The notes: generated from the letters alone by a model not told the origin. A stretch of DNA of 64,000 nucleotides from Rhizobacter koreensis (GCF_013366375.1 NZ_JABWMJ010000008.1:1-64000), one strand, 5' to 3'. Numbered from the stretch's first letter, positions 8,952 through 18,552 are shown. Numbers and translations are program-made.

Positions 8952-10048
8952 CCCGGTCGTCTCTCCGCCAGATCGAGCGCGTGCATGAACGCATCCTGGG
9001 CCGCCGGCGCCTGCACCGAGACGCGCCACCAGCCGGGCAGGCCGAACGACGACGTATCGCGCACGCCCACCTCGTGCTCGCGCAGCAGCGCCGGCTCGAC
9101 CCAGATCCTCGGGCGCACGACCGCGTAGGGGGTCACGCTGGCCCGCACCTCGAAGCCGCGGGCGGACAGGCGCCGCAGCAGATCCGACTTCCAGCCGGCG
9201 AGCACGGCATGCGAGTCCGCCACCCAGGCCTGCGTCTCGGGCAGCGCCCAGGCCCGCAGCATCGCATCGGCGTGGGCCGACAGCGGCCAGGAGGGTGCAG
9301 CGGCCTGCAGGGCCTTGCGGCAGGCGGTCACGTCGTAGCCCGCCACGCCGTCCCCGCTGTCATGGGCTGGGGCCACGGCGTAGGCGCCGCGCACGCCGGT
9401 CAGCCCCAGTGCCTTGTTCGGGCTGTGCAGGACGAACACTGCATCGCGCCCGGATGCCGTCCACGCCGACGTTCCCTGCAGCCGCAGCGGCGCATACACC
9501 GCATCGAGTACGGCCGGAAAGCGGCGGGCATCCACATCGGGCGGGTCGCCATCCAGGCCCATCGGACTCGTCGGATCGGCGTACCAGCGCAGCGTGCAAG
9601 GCTGCCTACGGCAGGCGCTGCCTACGCGCTCCTCCCCCGACGCACCCTCGGCACCTTGCTCGCCTTCGACATGGCAGGCGCGCCCCCACGCGGCGGCGGC
9701 CACCGCGTAGTCACCGTAGGCCCACCGGGGCACCTGCACGGCACCGGGCCACAGCCGGCCGGTGACGGCGGTGATGCGCTGGATGAACTCGCTGGCGCTG
9801 GCCGCCAGCAGGATGCGTTCGGGCTCGACGCCATGCAGCGCTGCCAGGGCTTGCCGGACGGCCCTGGCAGCGGGGTCCGGATAGCGCGTGGCATCCGCCG
9901 CCTGCACGGCGGCCAGCGCCGTCGGGCACGGGCCCGCCGCGTTGGCACAGGTGGAGAAATCCCAGCGCGCGGCACCACGGGCATCGGCGCCGCCATGCAC
10001 GCGCTGTTGGGCGTGTGGTGACGTGTGGCTCGTCGCGGGATGGCTCAC
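8948..10048 (-). CDS. cobD: Threonine-phosphate decarboxylase-like aminotransferase
   Basis: A 366-residue PLP-dependent class I/II aminotransferase-fold protein of the CobD type (CobC in Pseudomonas nomenclature). It makes (R)-1-amino-2-propanol phosphate for the nucleotide loop. Family features are DFSTCANAAGP near the N-terminus and the PLP-lysine segment VLHSPNKALGLTGVRGAY. Between the N- and C-terminal parts there is an insertion of roughly 25 residues (around EGEQGAEGASGEERVGSACR) that looks low-complexity and is not typical. The GTG at 10048 is chosen because it overlaps the cbiB stop (GTGA). A second GTG lies one codon upstream. Confidence 0.88.
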   Translation of the reverse strand: MSHPATSHTSPHAQQRVHGGADARGAARWDFSTCANAAGPCPTALAAVQAADATRYPDPAARAVRQALAALHGVEPERILLAASASEFIQRITAVTGRLWPGAVQVPRWAYGDYAVAAAAWGRACHVEGEQGAEGASGEERVGSACRRQPCTLRWYADPTSPMGLDGDPPDVDARRFPAVLDAVYAPLRLQGTSAWTASGRDAVFVLHSPNKALGLTGVRGAYAVAPAHDSGDGVAGYDVTACRKALQAAAPSWPLSAHADAMLRAWALPETQAWVADSHAVLAGWKSDLLRRLSARGFEVRASVTPYAVVRPRIWVEPALLREHEVGVRDTSSFGLPGWWRVSVQAPAAQDAFMHALDLAERRPG

Positions 10049-10989
10049 CACGGCGCTGCCTTCATCAGCCCCGTCGCCGCCAGCAGCATCAACGTGCAGC
10101 CGACCGCCCGGCGAGCGGCCTGTCCTGCCACGACCAGGGCGCTGGCGATGGATGCGGCATCCGGCCTCGGCGCTCGTGCATTGAGCGTGTAGACGCCGGG
10201 CTTGCCGAGCCGGGCCCCGATGCGCAGTGCCATCGCCGCCATCGGCCAGCCACCGTTGGGCGACGGCGTCTGGTGTGCCTCGCGCGCGAGATGGGTGATG
10301 CTGGCCAGCCAGCTCATGCACCCGGCCGGCCGCCACAGCAGCGCCGCCGACAGACGCGCAGGTACGTAACCCAGGACATCGTCGGCACGTGCCGCCCACT
10401 TGCCGGCCCATTCCCAGCGGCCGCGGTAGCCCCACATCGAATCGAGCGTGTTCGCGGCGCGCCACGCCCAGGCCCCTGGCAGGCCGGCGACGATGAACCA
10501 GAACAGCGGTGCGACCAGCGAATCGTTGAAGTTCTCGGCCAGCGTCTCGATGGCGGTCTCGCGCACGCCACTCCCGTCGAGCTGGTTGACGTCGCGACTG
10601 CACAGGCGTGCCACCTGGGCGCGACCCTCGTCCAGGCCCCGCCCGAGGGCCATGTCGACGGCGCGCACCTCGTCCTCCAGCATCCGCCATGCAAAGGTCG
10701 GCTTCAGCACCAGGGTCAGGAGCGGAATGGCCGCCCCCGCGGGAACCGAGGACAAGGCTTGCTCGACGGCGAAGGCCGCTGCGGCGACCGATCCGACCAG
10801 CGCCAACCAGAACACCGTGCCGGCTGCGAACGCTGCCCGCGGCGCCCAAGCTCGAGCGCGAAGCCCCATCGGCGCAGCGATCCGACCGAACCACGCCACC
10901 GGATGCCAGGCGGAGCGCGGCTCACCGAAGAGCCGGTCTGCCATCCATGCCAGCAGCAAGGCGCCGCTCGCGTGTGTCCAGTCGGTCAT
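10045..10989 (-). CDS. cbiB: Adenosylcobinamide-phosphate synthase
   Basis: A 314-residue membrane protein that attaches aminopropanol phosphate to adenosylcobyric acid (CobD in Pseudomonas naming). Diagnostic segments are MADRLFGEPRSAWHPVAWFG near the N-terminus, RAVDMALGRGLDEGRAQVARL, SRDVNQLDGSGVRETAIET, and AAPLFW-like membrane segments with the DSMWGYRG motif. Length agrees with the family. The ATG at 10989 overlaps the stop of the 57-codon upstream ORF (ATGA), and its stop overlaps the cobD GTG. Confidence 0.94.
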   Translation of the reverse strand: MTDWTHASGALLLAWMADRLFGEPRSAWHPVAWFGRIAAPMGLRARAWAPRAAFAAGTVFWLALVGSVAAAAFAVEQALSSVPAGAAIPLLTLVLKPTFAWRMLEDEVRAVDMALGRGLDEGRAQVARLCSRDVNQLDGSGVRETAIETLAENFNDSLVAPLFWFIVAGLPGAWAWRAANTLDSMWGYRGRWEWAGKWAARADDVLGYVPARLSAALLWRPAGCMSWLASITHLAREAHQTPSPNGGWPMAAMALRIGARLGKPGVYTLNARAPRPDAASIASALVVAGQAARRAVGCTLMLLAATGLMKAAPW

Positions 10990-11159
10990 CTGAGCTTTGT
11001 GGCGGCTGCGTGTCCTGCGGCGCGCTCCTCGGGGGTGCCGAAGCGGCGCCGCTGGATCTGCAGCATCACATCGTTCAGCGTGGCCTGCCCGACCATCATC
11101 GCCTTCCAGTGCGACAGGGGGTCGGCCAGGCTGCGGTACACGAGTTGCATCAGTTCCAT
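10986..11159 (-). CDS. 57-residue small protein coupled to cbiB
   Basis: A short reading frame between cobO and cbiB, starting MELMQLVYRSLADPLSHWKA and ending HAAATKLR. It has a good ribosome binding site (GAAAGGACC, about eight bases before the ATG at 11159). Its TGA overlaps the cbiB ATG in the ATGA arrangement used by the neighbouring real genes, so translation of cbiB probably depends on it. The product is amphipathic with no membrane segment, signal peptide or cysteines. I do not recognise the family. It could be a small accessory subunit, or a leader ORF serving translational coupling. Confidence 0.7.
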   Translation of the reverse strand: MELMQLVYRSLADPLSHWKAMMVGQATLNDVMLQIQRRRFGTPEERAAGHAAATKLR

Positions 11160-11214
11160 GGCGGGTCCTTTCGTCGCTGAACGTCGATTGAGCGCCAGGT
11201 GCGCGCCGAGTCCG

Positions 11215-11781
11215 TCAATCCTCGATGCCGCGCTGGGCCGGCACGCCTTGCTGGTGGTGGTGCTTCACGAGCGCCATCTCGGTCACGGTGTCGGCCAGGT
11301 CGATCAGCTCCCGCGGTGCGTCGCGGCCCGTGAGCACCACGTGCACATGCGCGGGCCGCTCGCGCAGGCAGGCCAGCACGGGCTCCAGCGGCTGCCAGCC
11401 GTAGCGCAGCGGGTAGGTGATCTCGTCGAGCACGACGAGGAAGTGTTCGCCGGCACGGATGGTCGCCTCGGCGCGCGTCCAGCCGTCGCGGGCCAGCTGC
11501 GCGCTGTGCTCGAGGTCGCGGCTCTTCCAGCTGAAGCCGTCGCCCAGGCCCTCGATCGGGATGCCCAGCTGCTCGAACATGCGGTGCTCGCCGAAGCGGG
11601 CCGACGGCACCTTCATGAACTGGTAGATCTTCACCGGCTTGCCACGGCCGTGGGCGCGCAGCGCCAGGCCGAAGGCCGCCGTGCTCTTGCCTTTGCCGTG
11701 GCCGGTGTGCACGAGGATCAGGCCGCGGCGTTCGCCTTCGGCCTTGGGGCTGGGCGCGGTGGGGGGTGCGACGATGTCCAT
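11215..11781 (-). CDS. cobO: Cob(I)yrinic acid a,c-diamide adenosyltransferase
   Basis: A 188-residue CobO/BtuR-type adenosyltransferase that puts the 5'-deoxyadenosyl group on reduced corrinoids. The inverted-ATP P-loop is [14 protein letters not shown], followed by [21 protein letters not shown] and VVLTGRDAP, all in the family's order. Length matches the family. The ATG at 11781 is taken because the sequence upstream of it belongs to the spacer after the ABC ATPase gene. The 31-base gap to btuD and 55-base gap to the small ORF are among the larger gaps in this operon. Confidence 0.95.
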   Translation of the reverse strand: MDIVAPPTAPSPKAEGERRGLILVHTGHGKGKSTAAFGLALRAHGRGKPVKIYQFMKVPSARFGEHRMFEQLGIPIEGLGDGFSWKSRDLEHSAQLARDGWTRAEATIRAGEHFLVVLDEITYPLRYGWQPLEPVLACLRERPAHVHVVLTGRDAPRELIDLADTVTEMALVKHHHQQGVPAQRGIED

Positions 11782-11812
11782 GATTCGGGTTCTCGGCGGG
11801 TTTGCGATGCGG

Positions 11813-12616
11813 TCAGCCCAGGTCCAGGGCCAGCGCCACGCGCGGGCGTCCGTGGGCATCGGACTCGATCCGGATGGCCCCGCCGAAGACCCGCACGAGC
11901 GCGGCCTGCACCGCCGGGTCGGTGGGTGGGCCATCGGCCTGCAGCGCGCCGGCATCCAGCACCAGCAGGCGATCGGCCTGCAGCGCGATCGGCAGGTCGT
12001 GCAGCACGCTGAGCACGGCGCGCGGCGCCGCGGGGGCGTGGGCCAGACTGCGGAACAGACGCGCCAGCGCCACCTGGTGCGGGGCATCGAGGTGGGTCGT
12101 GGGCTCGTCCAGCAGCAGCATCGGCGCCTCCGTGGCCAGCACGCGTGCCAACAGCACGCGCTGGCGCTCGCCGCCGGACAACTCGTGCAGCCGGCGGTGC
12201 TGCCACGGCATGCACTCGGTGAGCGCCATCGCATGGTCGACCGCCGTGCGGTCGGCAGCGCCCGGCGTGCCGAGCAGGCCGAGGCGGGCGATGCGGCCGA
12301 GCTCGACCGTCTCCCGCACGGTGAGCTCGCCGGTGACGTCGCCCTGCTGCGCCAGCCAGGCCAGCAGGCGTGCCCGGTCGGCGGGTGCCGTCCGGTGCAC
12401 GTCCATGGGCGGCCCGGGCTCGTTCGTGCGAATGGTGACCTGCCCCGAGGCGACGGGCTGCAGGCCCGCGAGGGCGCGCAGCAGCGTCGACTTGCCGGCA
12501 CCATTCGGACCGACGAGCGCCGTCCAGCCGACCCCGACCTCCAGGCTCACCCGCTGCAGCGCATCGCGCCGACCCAGGCGGACGGTCACGTCCTGCATGC
12601 GCAGCGTGGGAGTCAT
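11813..12616 (-). CDS. btuD: Cobalamin ABC transporter ATP-binding protein
   Basis: A 267-residue ABC ATPase of the FecE/BtuD type. It has Walker [11 protein letters not shown]-loop LLAWLAQQ, signature [15 protein letters not shown], Walker [13 protein letters not shown] and the switch histidine in [11 protein letters not shown]. It would power vitamin B12 import with the permease and binding protein encoded just upstream. The ATG at 12616 overlaps the permease stop (ATGA). An open frame upstream of it overlaps the permease gene and shows no ABC similarity. Confidence 0.9.
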   Translation of the reverse strand: MTPTLRMQDVTVRLGRRDALQRVSLEVGVGWTALVGPNGAGKSTLLRALAGLQPVASGQVTIRTNEPGPPMDVHRTAPADRARLLAWLAQQGDVTGELTVRETVELGRIARLGLLGTPGAADRTAVDHAMALTECMPWQHRRLHELSGGERQRVLLARVLATEAPMLLLDEPTTHLDAPHQVALARLFRSLAHAPAAPRAVLSVLHDLPIALQADRLLVLDAGALQADGPPTDPAVQAALVRVFGGAIRIESDAHGRPRVALALDLG

Positions 12617-13677
12617 GTGCTCGTCCTCTGCTTGAGCAGCCACACCAGGTAGCCGCCGCCGAGCACGGCCGTCACCACGCCCACCGGCAGTTCCTCCGGG
12701 GCGATCAGCGAGCGCGAGATCACGTCGGCCCACAGCAGCACGGCGCCGCCCATGCCGGCGCTGGCCACCAGCAGCCAGGCATGCGTGCCCGGCGCATGGC
12801 GCCTGACGAGGTGCGGCGCCACCAGGCCGACGAAGGCCACGAGGCCGGCCTGCGACACCGCCAGCGCCGTGCCGAAGCTGAGCATCAGCACCAGGGCGAG
12901 CCGCACCCGCCCCAGGTGCAGGCCGAGGCTCGTGGCGCTGTCCTCGCCCAGCGTCAGGGCGTCCAGTGCCCGCGCGTGGCGGCGCGCCAGCAGCAGCAGC
13001 AGGCCCAGGCCGGTCAGCATCAGCGCCAGCGCGTTCCAGCCGAGAAAGCTCGTGCTGCCCAGCATGAAGGCCTGCTTGCCGCGCAGCGCATCGGGCGAGA
13101 CGACGGTGATTAGGTCGCTGACGGCGCCCAGCAGCACGCCGATCACCACGCCGGCGAGCAGCAGGCGCAAGGTGTGTGCGGCGCCGCGTGCCAGCGACAG
13201 CGTCAGCGTGACCCCCACCAACGCACCGACGAAGGCGGCCGTGACGAGGCCGACGCGCTCGATCCAGGCCACGGTGGCCAGGCTGATGGTGGCGCCACCG
13301 AGCGCAGCCGCCGCGAGCACCAGCACGACGCCCAGTCCGGCGCCGGCCGCGCTGCCCAGCAGGTAGGGGTCGGCCAGCGGGTTGCGGAAGACGCCCTGCG
13401 CGATGGCCCCTGCCAGACCCAGCAGCGCACCCACCAGCGCCGCACCCAACGTGCGGGGGGCGCGGATCTGCCCGATCAGCAGGCCGGCGTCGGCACCGTT
13501 GAGATCCGTCCAGAAGGCTAGCGGAGAGAAGCCCGCCGAGCCCGTGGCCAGGCCGCAGGCCAGGCCCGCCACCACGGCCAGCACGATCCAGGCCGCGAGC
13601 CGGCGGCGCGCAGCAGCGTCGACCGTCGCGCCGGCATCGAGAGCTTGCGTGTCTGTACCGCTGAGTAGGGTGCTCAT
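12613..13677 (-). CDS. btuC: Cobalamin ABC transporter permease (FecCD family)
   Basis: A 354-residue inner-membrane permease of the FecCD/BtuC family with about nine to ten hydrophobic segments. The family hallmark RAPRTLGAALVGALLGLAGA and the QGVFRNPLADPYLLG region are present, as are GLVAPHLVRRHAPG and the C-terminal ELPVGVVTAVLGGGYLVWLL. It works with BtuD (ATPase) and BtuF (periplasmic binding protein), both encoded next to it. The ATG at 13677 lies ten bases after the btuF stop. Confidence 0.93.
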   Translation of the reverse strand: MSTLLSGTDTQALDAGATVDAAARRRLAAWIVLAVVAGLACGLATGSAGFSPLAFWTDLNGADAGLLIGQIRAPRTLGAALVGALLGLAGAIAQGVFRNPLADPYLLGSAAGAGLGVVLVLAAAALGGATISLATVAWIERVGLVTAAFVGALVGVTLTLSLARGAAHTLRLLLAGVVIGVLLGAVSDLITVVSPDALRGKQAFMLGSTSFLGWNALALMLTGLGLLLLLARRHARALDALTLGEDSATSLGLHLGRVRLALVLMLSFGTALAVSQAGLVAFVGLVAPHLVRRHAPGTHAWLLVASAGMGGAVLLWADVISRSLIAPEELPVGVVTAVLGGGYLVWLLKQRTST

Positions 13678-13687
13678 TCGGAGGTGC

Positions 13688-14659
13688 TCATCGGCTGTTT
13701 GCCGACCCCAGGCGTGCCAGACAGTCCGCCAGCAGGCCGGCGGCTTCGCCCATGCGCGGGCCGGGCCGGATCAGCATCTCGTACTGCGGCGTCTCGAAGC
13801 CGCAGAGCCGCCGGTCGCGCACGGCCGGCAGGGCATTCCAGCCCGGGCGGGCCACCAGGGCCGCCTGCTCGCGCTGCACGCCCATGATGAGATCGGGCTT
13901 CGCGCGCACGACGAACTCGGGGTTGAGCTTCGGGAACGGCCCGAGCTCCGGCGGCACGATGTTGCCCATGCCCAGTCGCGCCAGCGTCTCGCCGATGAAC
14001 GACGTGGTGCCGGCGGCATAGGGACCGCCGCCGATCTCAAAGTAGACGCGCTGGCCGCGCAGTGCGCCGGGCACACGCGTGGCGGCGGCATCGATCTCGC
14101 GCATCAGCCCGGCCCAGACGCGGGCGCCTTCGTCCGGGTTGCCCAGCAGCCGCGCGACGAGGTCCAGGGTGCGGCGCACGTCGGCATGGCTCTCCGACTT
14201 GAGGCGCACGACGGTGAAGCCCAGCGCTTCCAGCCGCTCCATCGCACGCGACGACGTGGACGCCAGGATGAGGTCGGGCTTGAGGGCGGCGATCGCTTCG
14301 ATCTGCGCATCGTCCAGCCCGCCCAGATGCGGCAGCTTGGCGATCTCGGCCGGCCAGTTCGAATAGCGGTCCACGCCGACCAGGCGGGAACCCACCCCCA
14401 GCACCCAGGCCGTCTCGGTGAGCGAAGGCAGCATGCTCACGATGCGCTGCGGTGGCGCGCTCAGGCGGTGCTCGGTCCCGCGGTCGTCCCGGACCTGGAT
14501 CGGCTGCGCGGCCGCCCATGTAGGCACGAGCCACACACACGCGACCGCCAGCAGCCACCGTGCGCACAGGATCCACCGTGGCTGCGCGGGCCGGCGCGCG
14601 AAGCGCGGCGGGCTGGCCCAGACGGGGAGGGGCGGTGCCGTTGGTCGGAAGCGGATCAA
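13688..14659 (-). CDS. btuF: Periplasmic cobalamin-binding protein
   Basis: A 323-residue class III periplasmic binding protein that delivers corrinoids to BtuC. It has an Arg-rich n-region and a hydrophobic core (WLLAVACVWLVPTWAAA) ending at a likely signal peptidase site before QPIQVRDD. The mature part has IVSMLPSLTETAWVLGVGSRLVGVDRYSNWP and LKPDLILAS, both typical of BtuF. The start is a TTG at 14659 that overlaps the cobU stop (TTGA) and follows AAGGA by six bases. No ATG or GTG in frame would give a complete signal peptide. The TTG start may keep the level below that of cobU. Confidence 0.88.
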   Translation of the reverse strand: MIRFRPTAPPLPVWASPPRFARRPAQPRWILCARWLLAVACVWLVPTWAAAQPIQVRDDRGTEHRLSAPPQRIVSMLPSLTETAWVLGVGSRLVGVDRYSNWPAEIAKLPHLGGLDDAQIEAIAALKPDLILASTSSRAMERLEALGFTVVRLKSESHADVRRTLDLVARLLGNPDEGARVWAGLMREIDAAATRVPGALRGQRVYFEIGGGPYAAGTTSFIGETLARLGMGNIVPPELGPFPKLNPEFVVRAKPDLIMGVQREQAALVARPGWNALPAVRDRRLCGFETPQYEMLIRPGPRMGEAAGLLADCLARLGSANSR

Positions 14660-15237
14660 GGTGCGTCCTTCACGGTGAGTTCGCAGCCGGCCACCATCAG
14701 GGTCACCCGCCCACACAGGCCGGCGACGGCCTGGTGGAGCAGGCCCAGCGTGTCGACGAAGTCGCGCGCCTCGCGCGACAACGGCAGCACGCCCAGGCCG
14801 ATCTCGTTGGACACCAGCACCACGGGAGTGGGGCTGTCGCGCAGGGCCGCCAGCAGGGCCACGCGCTCGTGGTGCCAGAGCGCAGGCGAGGGGACGCGGC
14901 CGGCGGGGGGCATCAGCAGTTGGGTGAGCCACAGGGTCAGGCAGTCCACCACGATGAGCTGCCGCGGGTCGGCCAGCCGCTGCAGCGTGCTGCCCAGATC
15001 GTCGGCTGCCTCGATGGTCTGCAATCGGGGAACGCGTGCGGCCCGGTCGGCACGGTGCCGCGCGATGCGCTGGTCCATCTCGGCATCGCCGGTGACGGCG
15101 CCGGGCAGCGCCGTGGCCACGAGGGTGGCGCGCCGGTCGTCGCCCTCGGCCAGCCAGCGGGACGCGCGGGCTTCGGCGGTGCGCGACTTGCCGCTCTTGG
15201 CGCCGCCGAGGATGAGTTCGTGTCGTGAGGGATTCAT
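14656..15237 (-). CDS. cobU: Adenosylcobinamide kinase / guanylyltransferase
   Basis: A 193-residue bifunctional enzyme (CobP in aerobes) that phosphorylates adenosylcobinamide and then transfers GMP to it. The P-loop is LILGGAKSGKSRTAE, followed by VATALPGAVTGDAEMDQRIARHR with the guanylyl-accepting histidine region, VVDCLTLWL as Walker B-like, and VSNEIGLGVLP. Length is normal. The ATG at 15237 overlaps the cobB stop (ATGA). Confidence 0.95.
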   Translation of the reverse strand: MNPSRHELILGGAKSGKSRTAEARASRWLAEGDDRRATLVATALPGAVTGDAEMDQRIARHRADRAARVPRLQTIEAADDLGSTLQRLADPRQLIVVDCLTLWLTQLLMPPAGRVPSPALWHHERVALLAALRDSPTPVVLVSNEIGLGVLPLSREARDFVDTLGLLHQAVAGLCGRVTLMVAGCELTVKDAP

Positions 15238-16661
15238 GGCCTGGATGGTGAACCGGGCGCCGCGAAGACGGGCCTGTGATCGAACAGGCGGGCCGCGGCG
15301 GCTGGAGACGAAGGGAACCACGGGTGGAACCAGCTGGCCCGCAGAGAACCCTGCTCGTAGACCGCTTCGCCTTCGCCTTCGCCTGCGGCCGTTGACCGGC
15401 GCTGCGGCGTGGTGGACGCGGCTGGTCCCAGCGGCGTCTCGAACCGCGACCAGTGGAAGCTGTGGCCGCGCAGCGGCGGCACATCCTCCGGGGTGCCCGA
15501 TTCGATCGCCAATGCGTGGGGGCCTAGCGCCGCCAGCCGGCGGCCCATCACGGCCGTGCCCGGCAGCAGGCCCCACAAAGCGTGCGATCGGCCGGCCGCA
15601 TCGACGAGGCGCTCGGCCAGCGCCATCAGCCCACCGCACTCCGCCCACAGTGGCTTGCCGGCCTGAACATGCGCGGCGATCTGCGCGCGCAAGCCCACCA
15701 GCTCCGACAGCCGGGCTGCATGCAACTCAGGGTAGCCACCAGGCAGCCACACGGCGTCGCAGACCGGGAGGGGGTCGCCAGCCAAGGGCGAGAAGAACAG
15801 CAACTGCGCACCCAGGTCGCGCATCGTCTCGAGGTTGGCCGGGTAAATGAACGCAAAGGCAGCGTCGCGTGCGACGGCGACGCGTCGCCCTGCGAGGGGA
15901 CGATGGTGCGTGCCGGTCCGGGCCGTCGAATCTGCGAGGGTTTGCGAGAGCGTTTCGGCGTTGGCGTCGCATACGCCACGCAGTGGCCAGCGCGGCCACT
16001 CTGCCAGGTCGCGACCGAGCGGCTGATTCGCCAGCGCGTCCGCCGCTGCGTCAAGCCGCGCCAGGGTGTCGCCGCCTTCTGCCGGCATCGTCAGGCCCAG
16101 GTGGCGTTCGGGCAGGACGATCGCGTCGTTGCGCGCCAGGTGACCCAGCCAAGGGCCGCCGTCGTCCTCCCTTGCCGGGTCCAGCGCGTCCCGCAACATG
16201 TCGGCGTGCCGTGCGCTGCCCACCCGGTTGGCGAAGACGCCCGCCCAGGGGAGCGCGGGTCGCCAATGGCGCAGGCCGTGGGCCAGCGCCGCAAAGGTGC
16301 CGGCCATCGCGCCGGCATCGATCACGGCCACGACGGGAATGTCGAAGCGCTGGGCCAGGTCCGCCGCGCTCGGATCGCCGTCGAAGAGCCCCATCACCCC
16401 TTCAATGACGACAAGGTCGGCCTCGCGGCTCGCCGCGGCAAGCCTCCTCGCACAGTCATCGGGTCCGTTGATCCACAGGTCCAGCGAGTCGACCGGGCGA
16501 CCACTCGCCGCCTCCAGCCACATCGGATCGAGGAAGTCGGGTCCGCACTTGAAGCAGCACACGCGCCGACCCTGCCTCGCATGGAGACGCGCCAGTGCGG
16601 CCGCCACCGTGGTCTTGCCCTGACCGGAGGCCGGGGCAGCGATCAGCAGCGTGATGGCCAT
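15234..16661 (-). CDS. cobB: Cobyrinic acid a,c-diamide synthase
   Basis: A 475-residue glutamine-dependent amidotransferase (CobB/CbiA) that amidates the a and c carboxylates of the corrin ring. The N-terminal P-loop is APASGQGKTT, with FKCGPDFLDPMW and VIEGVMGLFDG. The glutaminase domain has the nucleophile motif LWAECGGLMALAE and LPGGYPELHA. A short Ala/Gly/Glu-rich linker (AAGEGEGEAVYEQG) lies near the C-terminus. Earlier corrin-ring genes are not in the window, so this enzyme could act on imported incomplete corrinoids or on a pathway encoded elsewhere. The ATG at 16661 is 46 bases downstream of btuB. Confidence 0.94.
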   Translation of the reverse strand: MAITLLIAAPASGQGKTTVAAALARLHARQGRRVCCFKCGPDFLDPMWLEAASGRPVDSLDLWINGPDDCARRLAAASREADLVVIEGVMGLFDGDPSAADLAQRFDIPVVAVIDAGAMAGTFAALAHGLRHWRPALPWAGVFANRVGSARHADMLRDALDPAREDDGGPWLGHLARNDAIVLPERHLGLTMPAEGGDTLARLDAAADALANQPLGRDLAEWPRWPLRGVCDANAETLSQTLADSTARTGTHHRPLAGRRVAVARDAAFAFIYPANLETMRDLGAQLLFFSPLAGDPLPVCDAVWLPGGYPELHAARLSELVGLRAQIAAHVQAGKPLWAECGGLMALAERLVDAAGRSHALWGLLPGTAVMGRRLAALGPHALAIESGTPEDVPPLRGHSFHWSRFETPLGPAASTTPQRRSTAAGEGEGEAVYEQGSLRASWFHPWFPSSPAAAARLFDHRPVFAAPGSPSRP

Positions 16662-16707
16662 GGCGACGACTCACACAGCAATCTGCACGAGGCGGTGCTT
16701 CGGCTGT

Positions 16708-18552
16708 TCACAGCGACCAGCGCAGCGACACCTGGCCGTTGCGGCCGGCTGTTGCGTAGTTGCGTGCCAGCTCGTACGTTTTGTCGCCGAGGTTGTCGAT
16801 GCGCGCCTCGAGCGACAAGCCCTTGGTCAGCTGCGTGCTGGCGTACAGGTTGACGAGACCATAGCCGCCCAGCACCTGCGTGTTGGATGCGTTCTCGTAG
16901 CGCTGACCGGCGGCCTGCACCTCGGTGCCCACCGTCCACCCGGCCAGCACGGTCTCGGCGCCGAAGGTCGCCAGGCGCTTGGCACGACGCTGCATCACCT
17001 TGTCCGTGATGGCATTGCGCGGGTCATGCCAGTCGAGCGAGCCGCGCAGCGTGACGCCGGCCAGCGTGGTTCGACCCGCCAGCGTCACGCCTTGCAACTC
17101 GGCTCGGCCGACGTTTTCGTAGCAACCGAAGCTGTTGACGCAGGGGCCGGGCGCGCCGAACACGATCAGGTTGCTGACCTTGTTGCGCCATGCCGTCACG
17201 CTGGCTTCGCCGCCGGCCGCAGCCCAGCGCAGGCCCAGTTCCACATTGCGCCCGGATTCGGGCACCAGGCTGGGCACGCCGTACTCGCTGAACCGCTGGA
17301 ACAGGGTGGGCACGCGGAAGGAGGTGGCCGCCGCAGCGCTCACGCGCCAATCGGGCAGGAACTTCCAGCCCCAGGCCAGGCTGCCGGTGCTCTTGCCGCC
17401 GAACTCGCTGACGTTGTCGCGGCGCACGTGCGCCTGCAGGCCGTGGCCGCCGAAGTCGCCGCGCCAGCCCAGGCCGATGGCGTCCTGGTGGCGCTTGCCA
17501 CCGAAGGCGGCACCGAAGGCCGTGGCCGGGTTGAAGAGCTTGTCCTCCCGGCGCTCCAGCGTGCCGGTCAAGACGTTGGTGCCGACCTTCTGCTCGTGCA
17601 GCAGCGTGTAGTCGCTCAGCGTCGTCTCGGTCCGGTAGAAGCTCGGCTGGGTCTCGTAGGTGCTCTTGGTCTGACCGACTTGCAGGCGGGTCGTCGCGTC
17701 GGCGTTCCAGCGGCCCTGCCACGCCAGGTTCCCGCTGCGCAGCGTGTGACGGTTCTCGTCGTCGGTCGTGGCCGAGCCGTCGTAGCCCGACTTGAGGTTG
17801 CTGGCGAGCAGCGACGCATCTACGCGATGGTCGGCGTTGATCTGGTAGCCCACGCGGCCCTGCACCGAACTGCGCTCCCAGCCGTCCTTGTCGGGGTTGT
17901 GGCCGGAGGCGCCAGGCTTCTTGGCGTCGAAGCCGTCGCTGCGGCCATGTGCTGCCGACAGCGAGTAGTTCAGCGCGTCGTCCGAGCCGCTCACGCCGAC
18001 CTGGCCCTGCGCCGTGTGGTACGAACCCACGGTGAGCGAGGCCGTCGGGCGCGCCGGCCCCTGGCCGCGCTTGGTGAACAGCTGGACCACGCCGGCGACG
18101 GCGTCCGAGCCGTAGATGGCGGCCGCAGGGCCGCGCAGGATCTCGATGCGGTCGATCTGGTCGAGCGGGATCTGCTCCCACACCGCACCGCCTGTGGATT
18201 GCGAGTCCACCCGAACCCCGTCGATGTAGACGGCCGTATGGCGCGTTTCGCTGCCGCGGATGAACACGCTGGTCGACGTACCCGGGCCGCCGTTGCGCGC
18301 GAACTCGACCCCCGGCTGGCGCGCCAGCAGGTCGGCCACGCCGGTGACGCCCGCGCGCGCGATCTCGTCGCGGTCGATGACGGTCAGGTCGGCCAGCACC
18401 GTGGACAGCGGCTGCGGCGTCCGACTGGCGGTGATGACCACCTTCTGGAGCGCGGCCGGCGGCGCCGACTGGGCCATGGCGATGGGGGAAAGGGCAAGGG
18501 TTGCGCAGGCAGCGACGGCGCGCAGCGCGTGGCCGGAAGACAGTGAAGTCAT
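16708..18552 (-). CDS. btuB: TonB-dependent vitamin B12 outer-membrane receptor
   Basis: A 614-residue TonB-dependent receptor. A signal peptide (residues 1-28, ending AMAQS) is followed by a TonB-box-like VVITASR and a plug domain (VLADLTVIDRDEIARAGV, ILRGPAAAIYGSDAVAGVVQ). A beta-barrel follows, ending in aromatic residues (VSLRWSL). The length and the VFIRGSETRHTAVYIDGVRV segment match BtuB proteins. It is the first gene behind the cobalamin riboswitch, so it should be shut off when adenosylcobalamin is plentiful. No strong Shine-Dalgarno precedes the ATG at 18552. Confidence 0.92.
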   Translation of the reverse strand: MTSLSSGHALRAVAACATLALSPIAMAQSAPPAALQKVVITASRTPQPLSTVLADLTVIDRDEIARAGVTGVADLLARQPGVEFARNGGPGTSTSVFIRGSETRHTAVYIDGVRVDSQSTGGAVWEQIPLDQIDRIEILRGPAAAIYGSDAVAGVVQLFTKRGQGPARPTASLTVGSYHTAQGQVGVSGSDDALNYSLSAAHGRSDGFDAKKPGASGHNPDKDGWERSSVQGRVGYQINADHRVDASLLASNLKSGYDGSATTDDENRHTLRSGNLAWQGRWNADATTRLQVGQTKSTYETQPSFYRTETTLSDYTLLHEQKVGTNVLTGTLERREDKLFNPATAFGAAFGGKRHQDAIGLGWRGDFGGHGLQAHVRRDNVSEFGGKSTGSLAWGWKFLPDWRVSAAAATSFRVPTLFQRFSEYGVPSLVPESGRNVELGLRWAAAGGEASVTAWRNKVSNLIVFGAPGPCVNSFGCYENVGRAELQGVTLAGRTTLAGVTLRGSLDWHDPRNAITDKVMQRRAKRLATFGAETVLAGWTVGTEVQAAGQRYENASNTQVLGGYGLVNLYASTQLTKGLSLEARIDNLGDKTYELARNYATAGRNGQVSLRWSL

